64,000 nt of DNA from Streptomyces macrolidinus. Its GTDB lineage: Bacteria; Actinomycetota; Actinomycetes; Streptomycetales; Streptomycetaceae. The notes beneath the pieces were generated by a model. The model worked only from the letters and a program-made list of their open reading frames with translations, was not told where the DNA came from and made no database searches. The stretch spans positions 307,946 to 371,945 of the forward strand of contig NZ_JAMWMR010000004.1 in NCBI RefSeq assembly GCF_023887685.1. The letters are read 5' to 3'. Positions 44,466 through 52,097 of this stretch are shown piece by piece. Position numbers and translations under genes: made by a program. How positions within the stretch are numbered: the stretch's first letter is position 1; every line of letters starts with the position of its first letter.

Positions 44466-44500
44466 TGCCGTCGGCGCCCCGGAGGGTGCCGACGGCATCA
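44463..44500. terminator. Bidirectional terminator, 13-bp stem
   Basis: TGATGCCGTCGGC, 12-base loop, GCCGACGGCATCA: a perfect 13-bp stem between the convergent genes. The TGA at its left end is the stop codon of the gene at 44094. Confidence 0.88.
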
Positions 44501-44506
44501 GCGGGC

Positions 44507-45562
44507 TCAGCTACCCGTCGCCGACTTCCACGCGTCGATGTACGACGTCAGGTTCTTGTCGATGTCGTTCCAGTCCGGCTGGAAGGTCTCGACGCCCTCC
44601 ATGAGGTTGGACAGCTCGATCGCGTTGCGGTCGGTGGCCGTGATGTCCTCGCGGGCCGCGAAGCCGCCGCCGATCTTGCTGACCTGGCCCTGGGCCGTCC
44701 GGCCGAGCATGTAGTCGAGGAGCTTCTTGCCGTTCTCGCTGTGCGGGGCCTTGGTGACCAGGCCGGCCGCGTACGGCAGGGCGAACGTGGTCGGCTTGCC
44801 GCCCGAGCGGGCCGGGAACCAGATGCCGAGGTTCGGCATGTCCTTGGACTGGGCGAAGTTCATCTGCACATCGCCGTTGGCGACGAGGAGTTCACCCTTG
44901 TCGACCTTCGGGGCGAGCTTGCCGGTGGAGGCGGACGGGCCGACATTGTTGGCCTGGAGCTTGCCGAGGAACTCCATCGCCTGCTGCTCGCCGCCGAAGT
45001 CGTGCAGCGCCTTGATCAGGACCGCGGTGCCGTCACCCGCGACACCGGGCGTGGAGTACTGGAGCTTGTTCTTGTAGCTGCCGTCGAGCAGTTCCTCCCA
45101 CGTGGTGGGCGCCTTCGGCAGCTCCTTCTTGTTGTAGACGAACCCGAAGTAATTGTTCACCACGGCGGTCCAGGTGCCGTCGGACGCCTTGTCGGCGCTG
45201 CCGACCTGGGCGGCACCCTTGGGCGCGTACTTCTGCAACAGGCCCTTGCTGTCGGCCTGTTGGATGAACGGAGGGAGGGTGACGAGCACGTCGGCCTGCG
45301 GGTTGTTCTTCTCGCGCAGGGCGCGCTGCACCATCTCGCCGGAGCCGCCCTCGACGTACTTGACCTTGATCCCGGTCTGCTTCTCGAAGTCCTTGAAGAC
45401 CTGGTCGTACCAGCCGTCACCGTTCTCGCCCTTGAGGCCGTCGGCGCTGTAGACGGTGACGACCTTCTCGTCGGAGGCGGCGGAGGAACCGCCGCAGGCG
45501 GAGAGCGCGGGCGCGGCGAGGACGGTCAGGGCGATCGCGATCTTGAGGGAGTTCCTGGACAT
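44507..45562 (-). CDS. 2-Aminoethylphosphonate-type ABC transporter substrate-binding protein
   Basis: A 351-aa lipoprotein: LAAPALSACGG at about 14-24 is the lipobox with Cys23. The rest is the iron/thiamine/AEP-type family of binding proteins (TVYSADGLKGENGDGWYDQVFKDFEKQTGIKV, GSGEMVQRAL, MNFAQSKDMPNLGIWFPA, YIDAWKSATGS at the end). The neighbours (phosphonatase-like HAD, FAD oxidase, GntR) make aminoethylphosphonate or a related aminophosphonate the likely ligand. It is the last gene of the run and ends at a strong terminator. Confidence 0.88.
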   Translation of the reverse strand: MSRNSLKIAIALTVLAAPALSACGGSSAASDEKVVTVYSADGLKGENGDGWYDQVFKDFEKQTGIKVKYVEGGSGEMVQRALREKNNPQADVLVTLPPFIQQADSKGLLQKYAPKGAAQVGSADKASDGTWTAVVNNYFGFVYNKKELPKAPTTWEELLDGSYKNKLQYSTPGVAGDGTAVLIKALHDFGGEQQAMEFLGKLQANNVGPSASTGKLAPKVDKGELLVANGDVQMNFAQSKDMPNLGIWFPARSGGKPTTFALPYAAGLVTKAPHSENGKKLLDYMLGRTAQGQVSKIGGGFAAREDITATDRNAIELSNLMEGVETFQPDWNDIDKNLTSYIDAWKSATGS

Positions 45563-45613
45563 GGCGCAGTGAGTTCCTTGCGGGGGAGGGACGTTGGACG
45601 GAGGGGCGAGGCG

Positions 45614-46411
45614 TCAGCGGTACGAGGCCTTCGTGCGGATGCGCGAGACCGCGAGCAGGACCAGCAGGGTCGCCGTCATGAGGACCACGGCCAACGCGGA
45701 CCCCGCGAACAGCGAACCGCGGTCGGTGGCCGCGTAGATGAGCACCGGAAGCGGTGTCCAGTCCGGCGGATAGAGCATCATCGTGGCGCTCAACTCGCCC
45801 ATGGACAGGGCGAAGCAGAGCCCGGCCGCCGCCGTGAGCGACGGCAGCAGGAGCGGCAGCTTGACCCGCCACAGGACGTACGAGGGCCGGGCACCGAGGG
45901 AGGCGGCGGCCTGTTCGTACGCCGGATCCAGGCGGACGATCGCGGCCGACACCGACTGGTAGGCGAAGGCCGTGACCAGCACCGCATGGGCGGCGATCAC
46001 GATCCAGCGGGTGCCGTTGAGCAGTATCGGCGGCTGGGAGAAGGCGACGAGGATCGCGAGGCCCACGACGACCGAGGGCACGGCGACGGGCAGCACGAAC
46101 AGCGCGTCGAGCACGCGGCGTACCCGCTTGGGCAGCGAGGCCGCCGAGAGTGCCGCCCAGGTGCCCGCGGCCAGCGCGATCAGGCTCGCGGCGGCGGCCG
46201 TGACCAGGCTGGTGGTCAGCGCCTGGAGGGCCTCGCCGCGGGTGGCCGCGCTGTAGTGGGCGGTGGTCAGGTCGGAGGGCAGGACGCTCGACCAGTGGGT
46301 GGCGAACGAGGCGGCGAGGACCACGAGCAGGGGCAGGGCGAACAAGGGGATGAAGAGGACGAGGAACAGGGTCCACAGGGCCCATCTGGTCCCGCGGCTA
46401 TGCACCAGCAC
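45614..46411 (-). CDS. ABC transporter permease (phosphonate uptake, second permease)
   Basis: A 265-aa membrane protein with six spans. The EAA-type loop is QAAASLGARPSYVLWRVKLPLLLPSLTAAAG, i.e. the family ExAAxLGA...F.V.LPL pattern, around residues 165-195. It overlaps the other permease gene by 14 bp, so the two are translationally linked. It corresponds by position to PhnV of the Salmonella AEP transporter. Confidence 0.9.
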   Translation of the reverse strand: MLVHSRGTRWALWTLFLVLFIPLFALPLLVVLAASFATHWSSVLPSDLTTAHYSAATRGEALQALTTSLVTAAAASLIALAAGTWAALSAASLPKRVRRVLDALFVLPVAVPSVVVGLAILVAFSQPPILLNGTRWIVIAAHAVLVTAFAYQSVSAAIVRLDPAYEQAAASLGARPSYVLWRVKLPLLLPSLTAAAGLCFALSMGELSATMMLYPPDWTPLPVLIYAATDRGSLFAGSALAVVLMTATLLVLLAVSRIRTKASYR

Positions 46412-47225
46412 GACGGCTCACCACCCGGTAGAGGCCGTACAGCCCCACGGAGATCAGGACATTGACGACGGCGACCACACAGGCGCCCGGGTAGTCGGAC
46501 TCCAGGATGGCCTTGCTGTACACGAGCGTCGGGAGCGTGGTGACGCCCTTGGCCCCGGTGAAGAGCACGATGCCGAACTCGTTGAGGCACAGCACGAGGA
46601 CGAGGCTGCCGCCGGCCGCGAGCGCGGGCAGCGCCTCGGGCAGGATCACCTGCCGGATGATCCGGGGCGCACGGGCGCCCAGCGAACTGGCCGCCTCCAA
46701 CTGCGCGGTGTCCAGATGCGAGAAGGCGGCGAGCAGCGGCCGGATCACGAACGGCGTGAAGTACGTGATCTCGGCGAGCAGTACACCCCACGGCGTGGTG
46801 AGGAACCGGAAGGGCCCCTCGGCCGCCCCGGTGACGTCCGTCCACACTCCGTTGGCCATGCCGACCGTGCCGTAGATGAACAGCAGGGCCAGCGTGATCA
46901 GGAAGGACGGGAAGGACAGGAAGACGTCGATGAACTTGGCGACCGCCTTCGCGCCCCGGAACGGTACGAAGGCGATGACCAGGGCGAGGAAGAACCCGAG
47001 GACCAGACATCCGACCGTGGCCGCGGGCGCGAGCCAGACCGTCGTCCACAGGGCGTCACGGAAGGCGCCGGAGGCGAAGACGTCGGTGTACGGCTCGAAC
47101 GAGGTGCCGCCGCCGTCCGGTTGGACGGACTGCCGTACGACGAGGAGCAGCGGGTAGAGGAAGAAGACGGCGAGGAGGGCTACGGGGGGCAGGGCCCACA
47201 GCAGTCTTCTGGTCGAGCTAGTCAT
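46398..47225 (-). CDS. ABC transporter permease (phosphonate uptake, first permease)
   Basis: A 275-aa membrane protein with six spans; ASSLGARAPRIIRQVILPEALPALAAG is the ATPase-contact loop. The GTG or ATG start at 47225 overlaps the ATPase gene by 8 bp. It would pair with the 45614 permease to form the AEP channel (PhnU-like by position). Confidence 0.9.
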   Translation of the reverse strand: MTSSTRRLLWALPPVALLAVFFLYPLLLVVRQSVQPDGGGTSFEPYTDVFASGAFRDALWTTVWLAPAATVGCLVLGFFLALVIAFVPFRGAKAVAKFIDVFLSFPSFLITLALLFIYGTVGMANGVWTDVTGAAEGPFRFLTTPWGVLLAEITYFTPFVIRPLLAAFSHLDTAQLEAASSLGARAPRIIRQVILPEALPALAAGGSLVLVLCLNEFGIVLFTGAKGVTTLPTLVYSKAILESDYPGACVVAVVNVLISVGLYGLYRVVSRRAGA

Positions 47226-48264
47226 GGGCGATTCCCGCGGTCAGCAACACCGCGTCCTCGGGAGCGAAGTGCAGGGTGACCTCGTCGCCGTGGGCGGGCG
47301 GGGTGCGCAGTTCGGGGACGTCCGCCATGACCCGGTGCCCGTCGACCTCGACGTACAGCCGGTGGGTGGCGCCACGCCACTGGATCTCCGAGACCGTGCC
47401 GGTCAGCCGGTTGGGGCCCTCGCCGAGACCGACCAGGTGCGGTCGTACGCACAGCGTGGCCGTCGCTCCCGGTGCCGCCTCGGCCGTGGCGACCTTCAAC
47501 TCGGTGTCCGCGAAGGCGACTCCGTCCGTGCCGACCGTCACCGGCAGCAGGTTCGCGTTGCCCACGAAGGACGCGGTGAACGCGTTCGCGGGCGCCCGGT
47601 ACAGCTCCCTCGGTGTGCCGCACGCCTGGAGCCGCGCCCTGTCCATCACGGCGATCCGGTCGGCCAGGGTCAGCGCCTCGACCTGGTCGTGGGTGACGTA
47701 GAGGATCGACACGTCGGGCAACTCGCGGTGCAGCCGGGACAGTTCGGCGAGCATGTCGGAGCGCAGCCGGGCGTCGAGCGCGGACAGCGGCTCGTCCAGC
47801 AGCAGGACGTCGGGCCGGATGGCCAACGCCCGTGCGATGGCGACGCGTTGCTGCTGGCCACCGGACAATTCGCGCGGGTGGCGGCGTGCGTAGGCCGCCA
47901 TGCCCGTCATCTCCAGCGCCTCGGTGACCCGTTCGCGGATCTCCGCCTTGGGGGTCTTGCGGGCCTTGAGTCCGAAGGCCACGTTGTCCTCGACCCTGAG
48001 GTGCGGGAAGAGCGCGTACTGCTGGACGACCATGCCGATGCCCCGCCGGTGGGGCGGCAGATCGGTGACGTCCCGGTCGCCGAGGAACACCCGCCCGGCG
48101 GTGGGCCGTACGAACCCGGCGACCGCCCGCAGTGCGGTGGTCTTGCCGGATCCGGACGGCCCGAGCAGCGCCATGACCTCGCCCGTCTCGACGGTCAGGT
48201 CGAGGGAGTCGAGGACGGTGTTCCCGCCGTAGGCGACACAGACGCCGTCGAAGCGGATACCCAT
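47218..48264 (-). CDS. ABC transporter ATP-binding protein (phosphonate uptake)
   Basis: A 348-aa ATPase. Walker A GPSGSGKT is at 35-42, the Q-loop is VVQQYALFPHL, the signature is LSGGQQQRVAIARAL, Walker B is LLLDEPLSALD and the switch His is THD. The C-terminal TOBE domain (about 265-345; LCVRPHLVGLGEGPNRLTG) marks the iron/spermidine/AEP type. The ATG at 48264 overlaps the TGA of the phosphonatase-like gene by one base. Confidence 0.93.
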   Translation of the reverse strand: MGIRFDGVCVAYGGNTVLDSLDLTVETGEVMALLGPSGSGKTTALRAVAGFVRPTAGRVFLGDRDVTDLPPHRRGIGMVVQQYALFPHLRVEDNVAFGLKARKTPKAEIRERVTEALEMTGMAAYARRHPRELSGGQQQRVAIARALAIRPDVLLLDEPLSALDARLRSDMLAELSRLHRELPDVSILYVTHDQVEALTLADRIAVMDRARLQACGTPRELYRAPANAFTASFVGNANLLPVTVGTDGVAFADTELKVATAEAAPGATATLCVRPHLVGLGEGPNRLTGTVSEIQWRGATHRLYVEVDGHRVMADVPELRTPPAHGDEVTLHFAPEDAVLLTAGIAHD

Positions 48265-49007
48265 CAGCCGATACCCCTGAGCAGAGCGGGGAGTTCGGCG
48301 ACGGAGGCGAGGACATGGGTGGCGCCCGAGGCGCGGTGGGCGTCCTCCGCGTGAGCACCGGTGAGCACTCCGGCGACCATGCCCGCTCCGGCCCGGACAC
48401 CGCTGAGCACGTCGTACGAGGTGTCACCGACGACCGCCACCTGGCGCATGCCGTCGGCTGCCTTCGTCCGTACGAACGCCTCAAGGACCATGTCGGGGAA
48501 GGGCCGTCCACGCCCGCCCGCGTCGGCGGGGCAGAGGGTGAGCGGCACCAGGTCCTGCCAGCCGAGGGCGTCGAGGATGGCGTCCTGCGTGACGCGGGCG
48601 AAGCCGGTCGTCAGGACGACGGTACGGCCGTCCCTCTGGAGTTCCTCGATGGCCGCGCGGGCACCGGGGATCGGCTCGACGAGGCCCCCGTCGAGGAGGT
48701 CGCCGTACGCCTTCTCGAAGGCGGTGTTGGCGCGGCGGGCCAGGTCCTCGGTGCCGAACAGATGGCGGAAGACGGAGATCTTGGACTCGCCCATGGTGGC
48801 CCGGACATAGGCGAGCTTCTCGGCGTGGTCGGGCGTGCCGGGCACGACACCGAGTTCGACGGCGGCGGCCTCGAAGGCGCGCTCGACCAGGCCGCCGTCG
48901 GCGACGGTGGTGCCGGCCATGTCGAGGACGACGAGACGGATGTCCTGGACCGCGTCGGTCGTGCCGGTCGCGTCGTGCGTGTCGGCCGTGTGGGTCAACT
49001 GATTCAC
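48264..49007 (-). CDS. Phosphonatase-like HAD hydrolase (PhnX-related)
   Basis: A 247-aa protein starting at the GTG at 49007, which overlaps the FAD oxidase stop by four bases. Motif I is VVLDMAGTTVADGG with nucleophile Asp29 in the DxAGTT form specific to phosphonatases. ATMGESKISVFRHLF has Lys76 in the position of the Schiff-base Lys of PhnX (MGxxK). Motif III/IV: GRPFPDMVLEAF and VAVVGDTSYD. It should cleave phosphonoacetaldehyde to acetaldehyde and phosphate. This is the PhnX-like subgroup found in actinobacteria, so the exact substrate is inferred from context. Confidence 0.88.
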   Translation of the reverse strand: MNQLTHTADTHDATGTTDAVQDIRLVVLDMAGTTVADGGLVERAFEAAAVELGVVPGTPDHAEKLAYVRATMGESKISVFRHLFGTEDLARRANTAFEKAYGDLLDGGLVEPIPGARAAIEELQRDGRTVVLTTGFARVTQDAILDALGWQDLVPLTLCPADAGGRGRPFPDMVLEAFVRTKAADGMRQVAVVGDTSYDVLSGVRAGAGMVAGVLTGAHAEDAHRASGATHVLASVAELPALLRGIG

Positions 49008-50137
49008 CAGCCCAGCTCGTCGGCGGTCGTCTCGGCGATGGCGGGGGAGCAGGTCATACCGCGCCCGCCGGGCCCGGTGACCAGCCAGACGCCGTCGCGT
49101 ACCTGCTGCCGGTGCACGACGCGACTGCTGTCCGTGCACTGCGCGTACACCCCGGCCCAGCGGCGCCGGATCTTCGGCAGCGGACGGCCGAGGAAGGACT
49201 CCACGACCTGGGTCAGATGGTCGTAGGGGTCCTCCAACGTGTCGAACGCGAAGGGGTGTTCGTACTCGTGGGTGTCACCGATGGTCAGTCCGCCGTCGGC
49301 GCGCTGCACCATCAGGAGCTGCATCCGGTTCTCGGCGGCCGTCTTCGCCTGCGGCTGCCGGGCGTTCAACTCGTCCAGGGCAGCGGACCTGTACGCCGGG
49401 TAGTAGCGGAAGCTGTCGCCGTCCGCGACCGAGGTGGTCAGCGGCTCGCCCAGCGGGTCGGTCTGCATCATCTGGAGGCGGACGCGGCGCACGGGCAGGT
49501 CGGGACCGGCCAGTTCACGGACCAGACCGCCCAGCCAGGCGCCGGTGCACAGGACCACCGCGTCGCCCGAGTGGATGTCGCCGTGGTCGTCACGGACGGT
49601 GGCCGCACCGGTCACCTCGCGGACCTCACGGCCGCCCAGGAAGCGGTAGCCCGGGGACTTCTCCAACTCGGCGCGCAGGACACGCTGTGCGGTACGCGGC
49701 TCCACGGCGGCGTCGCGTGCGCAGTGCAGGGCCGCGATGAACTCGCCGCGCAGGGCGGGGTTGACGGCGCGGGCCTCGGCGGGGGTCAGCAGCCGGTAGC
49801 CGCGGGCCGCGGCGTCCGCGCGGGCCACCGCGGCCTCGGCGACGGCGAGTTCGAGCTCGGTACGGATCGGGGTGAGGGAGCCGATGGCCCGGAACCCGAG
49901 CGCGGGCACCTTCGCCCCGATCTCCTCCCACATCTCCCGTGCGCGCAGGGCGGTGTCGAGCTCCTCACCACCTGCTCGGCCACTGACCCAGATCTGGCCG
50001 AAGTTGCGCAGCGAGGCACCGCGTGCCTCGGTCTCGCGCTCGATCTGTACGACCTCGTGGCCGCGCTGAATTGCTTGCCAGGCGTGCATGGTGCCGACCA
50101 CGCCGCCTCCGACGATTGTCACTCTCACGTCGCTCAC
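49004..50137 (-). CDS. FAD-dependent aminophosphonate-type oxidoreductase (HpnW-like)
   Basis: A 377-aa flavoprotein of the glycine oxidase/DAO fold. VTIVGGGVVGTMHAWQAIQRGHEV at 6-29 is the Rossmann FAD site; EARGASLRNFGQIWVSG and VVLCTGAWLGGLV follow; GVWLVTGPGGRGMTCSPAIAE near the end closes the FAD site. This family (TIGR03364) is linked to phosphonate loci. It probably deaminates aminoethylphosphonate or its N-alkyl form to phosphonoacetaldehyde, feeding the phosphonatase encoded next. The GTG at 50137 is used; GTG 50128 (with AAGGTGAG) is an equally good start. Confidence 0.88.
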   Translation of the reverse strand: MSDVRVTIVGGGVVGTMHAWQAIQRGHEVVQIERETEARGASLRNFGQIWVSGRAGGEELDTALRAREMWEEIGAKVPALGFRAIGSLTPIRTELELAVAEAAVARADAAARGYRLLTPAEARAVNPALRGEFIAALHCARDAAVEPRTAQRVLRAELEKSPGYRFLGGREVREVTGAATVRDDHGDIHSGDAVVLCTGAWLGGLVRELAGPDLPVRRVRLQMMQTDPLGEPLTTSVADGDSFRYYPAYRSAALDELNARQPQAKTAAENRMQLLMVQRADGGLTIGDTHEYEHPFAFDTLEDPYDHLTQVVESFLGRPLPKIRRRWAGVYAQCTDSSRVVHRQQVRDGVWLVTGPGGRGMTCSPAIAETTADELGW

Positions 50138-50204
50138 CTTGCTCGCGCACAGGGAACCGGAGGGGTCCGGTTGTCAACGAGAACGTGAACGAGGCGCCAC
50201 TTTT

Positions 50205-50215
50205 GGGCTAGACCC
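50205..50215. promoter_or_regulatory. Candidate GntR operator upstream of the phosphonate genes
   Basis: GGGCTAGACCC is a near-palindrome (arms GGG/CCC around CTAGA) in the 134-bp gap between the regulator and the oxidase. PhnF-type GntR regulators bind TGGT-(N)-ACCA-like sites centred on similar AT-containing cores. Confidence 0.5.
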
Positions 50216-50271
50216 GTTATCTGTTCGTGATGTATGTCGGAGGTGGCGGACGCCGGTCCGTGCCGATGCCG

Positions 50272-51027
50272 TCAGCCCTTGAGATGCGTGGTGAAGGAGA
50301 AGCGATCTCCCCGGTACAGGCTGCGCACCCGCTCCAGCGGCTTGCCCTCCGTGTCTCGCGAGACCCGGTGGATCAGCAGCATCGGCAGGGCGGGCGGGGT
50401 GCCGATGAGCAGGGCCTCGCGCGGGGTGGCCAGGACGGTCTCCAGGCGCTCGTCGGCGTCACCGAAGGCCATGCCCTTGCTCTGGAGGTAGGCGTAGAAG
50501 GAGGAGTCGGGGTCGAAGTCGGTGTCGAAGCCGGGGACGCGCGTCACGGCGACGTACGTGCTCTCAAGGCCCACCCGCTCGTCGTCGGCGAGCAGGATGC
50601 GCTCCAGATGCCAGACGGGTTCGCCGCAGGTCAGCCCGGTCTCGGCGGCGAGGGCCGATGGGCAGGGGAAGCGGTCCAGGGAGACGAGGGTACGCCCTGG
50701 GGTGCGCCCCTGCCGCCGTACGCCCTCGGTGTAGCTGGCGAGCGACAGCGGCTGGGCCAGCTTGGGGCCCGCGACGACGGTGCCCCGGCCCTGGCGGCGC
50801 AGTCTGCCCTCCAGTACCAGTTCGCGCAGTGCCTGGCGGACGGTCTCGCGGGCGACGTCGTAGCGCTCGGACAGGTCGCGCTCGGTGGGGATGAGGCCGC
50901 CCTCTCCCAGCTCGTCGAGCAGCTCGGCGATGCGCGCCTTGACCGCGTAGTACTTCGGGATGCGTCCGTGCTCCGGTATGCCCGAGCGGACGGGGGAGCC
51001 GGGATCTTGGTTGTTCGGGTAGTCCAC
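50272..51027 (-). CDS. GntR-family regulator, UTRA type (PhnF-like)
   Basis: A 251-aa regulator. The winged helix (about 18-85; IPKYYAVKARIAELLDELGEGGLIPTERDLSERYDVARETVRQAL, cited by PTERDLSERY and ARETVRQAL) is followed by a UTRA ligand domain (about 95-245; GRTLVSLDRFPCP, WHLERILLADDERVGLESTYV). The GTG at 51027 lacks a clear ribosome site. It is the first gene of the co-directional phosphonate run and so the likely local repressor, perhaps sensing the aminophosphonate or phosphate status. Confidence 0.88.
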   Translation of the reverse strand: MDYPNNQDPGSPVRSGIPEHGRIPKYYAVKARIAELLDELGEGGLIPTERDLSERYDVARETVRQALRELVLEGRLRRQGRGTVVAGPKLAQPLSLASYTEGVRRQGRTPGRTLVSLDRFPCPSALAAETGLTCGEPVWHLERILLADDERVGLESTYVAVTRVPGFDTDFDPDSSFYAYLQSKGMAFGDADERLETVLATPREALLIGTPPALPMLLIHRVSRDTEGKPLERVRSLYRGDRFSFTTHLKG

Positions 51028-51156
51028 GGGACAGATGGTCGCAGACGCCGGGGCCGGTTCCCGCGCGCGCTCGATGTGCGAACGATGTGCGAAGCTGTCG
51101 CCAGCCGTCCTCGCGGGTGGGCGGGCAGCGGCGGCGGTTGTCGAAAGGAGTGGTGC

Positions 51157-51954
51157 ATGACACACGACGGCTCAGGTGCCAAGGAGATCGACACCAGCAG
51201 GCCGCACCCCGCGCGGATCTACGACTACCTGCTCGGCGGCAAGGACAACTACGACGTCGATCGCCGGGCCGGTGACGAACTCGCCGCCACCGCGCCCGAG
51301 GTGAGGATCGGACTGCGGGCCAACCGCGCCTTCCTGCGGCGCGCCGTGCGATACGTGGTCGGCAGCGGTGTCCGTCAACTCCTCGACATCGGCACGGGGT
51401 TGCCCACCTCGCCGAACGTGCACGAGGTCGCCCAGGAGGTGGCGCCGGACGTACGCGTCGCGTACGTCGACAACGACCCGATCGTGAGCGCACACGGCAG
51501 TGCGCTGCTCAGCGGCTGCGGCACCACCCGCAACGTGCTCGCCGATCTGCGCGATCCGCAGGCCGTCGTGGACCACCCCGAGGTCCGTCAGGTCATCGAC
51601 TTCGACGAGCCGGTCGCCGTGCTCCTGGTCGCGATTCTCCACTTCCTCACCGACGCGGAGAAGCCCGAGCAGGTCGTCGCCACCCTGCGCGACGCGCTAC
51701 CGGCCGGCAGCTTCCTGGTGCTCTCGCACGCCACGGGGGACTTCGCCGATCGCACGGCGGCCCAGGCCGTCTACAACAAGGCGACCGCCACCTTGAACCT
51801 GCGCTCCCGCGCCGAGGTCGAGCGGTTCTTCGACGGCTTCGACCTGGTCGAGCCCGGCCTGGCCCAAGTCCCGTACTGGCGCCCGGACACGCCACCGCCG
51901 CCGAGGTCCGGCGAGATCGGCATCTACGGCGGCGTGGCACGCAAGACGGGCTGA
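51157..51954 (+). CDS. SAM-dependent methyltransferase, DUF574/Streptomyces type
   Basis: A 265-aa protein; the ATG at 51157 follows GAAAGGAG. The family signature is HPARIYDYLLGGKDNYDVDR near 17-36, then LLDIGTGLPT for SAM binding, RVAYVDNDPIV, and VLLVAILHFLTDAEKP. These proteins are extremely numerous in Streptomyces and often lie in regulatory or sporulation-linked loci; their substrate is not known. It is divergent from the GntR gene. Confidence 0.9.
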   Translation: MTHDGSGAKEIDTSRPHPARIYDYLLGGKDNYDVDRRAGDELAATAPEVRIGLRANRAFLRRAVRYVVGSGVRQLLDIGTGLPTSPNVHEVAQEVAPDVRVAYVDNDPIVSAHGSALLSGCGTTRNVLADLRDPQAVVDHPEVRQVIDFDEPVAVLLVAILHFLTDAEKPEQVVATLRDALPAGSFLVLSHATGDFADRTAAQAVYNKATATLNLRSRAEVERFFDGFDLVEPGLAQVPYWRPDTPPPPRSGEIGIYGGVARKTG

Positions 51955-52043
51955 CCGGAGCCGACAGCGGACATCGGCGGCGCCGGGAACGCGGCGGAGC
52001 CCGGCCTCGATTCCCTCGCGGTTCCCTCTCGGTTCCATGGCAA

Positions 52044-52072
52044 GGGCGGCACCCCCGGTAGGGATGCCGCCC
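52044..52072. terminator. Bidirectional terminator between the methyltransferase and S8 protease genes
   Basis: GGGCGGCA and TGCCGCCC close a 13-base loop whose own ends (CCC/GGG) can pair. It lies between convergent genes, with both stops close by. Confidence 0.8.
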
Positions 52073-52097
52073 GGTGATCGACTGGTGTGACCTGTAA

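Noticed and set aside
44357..46465. A 702-codon plus-strand frame across the phosphonate transporter
   Set aside because: It covers the lipoprotein and permease genes in antisense and has a low-complexity Gly/Arg composition.
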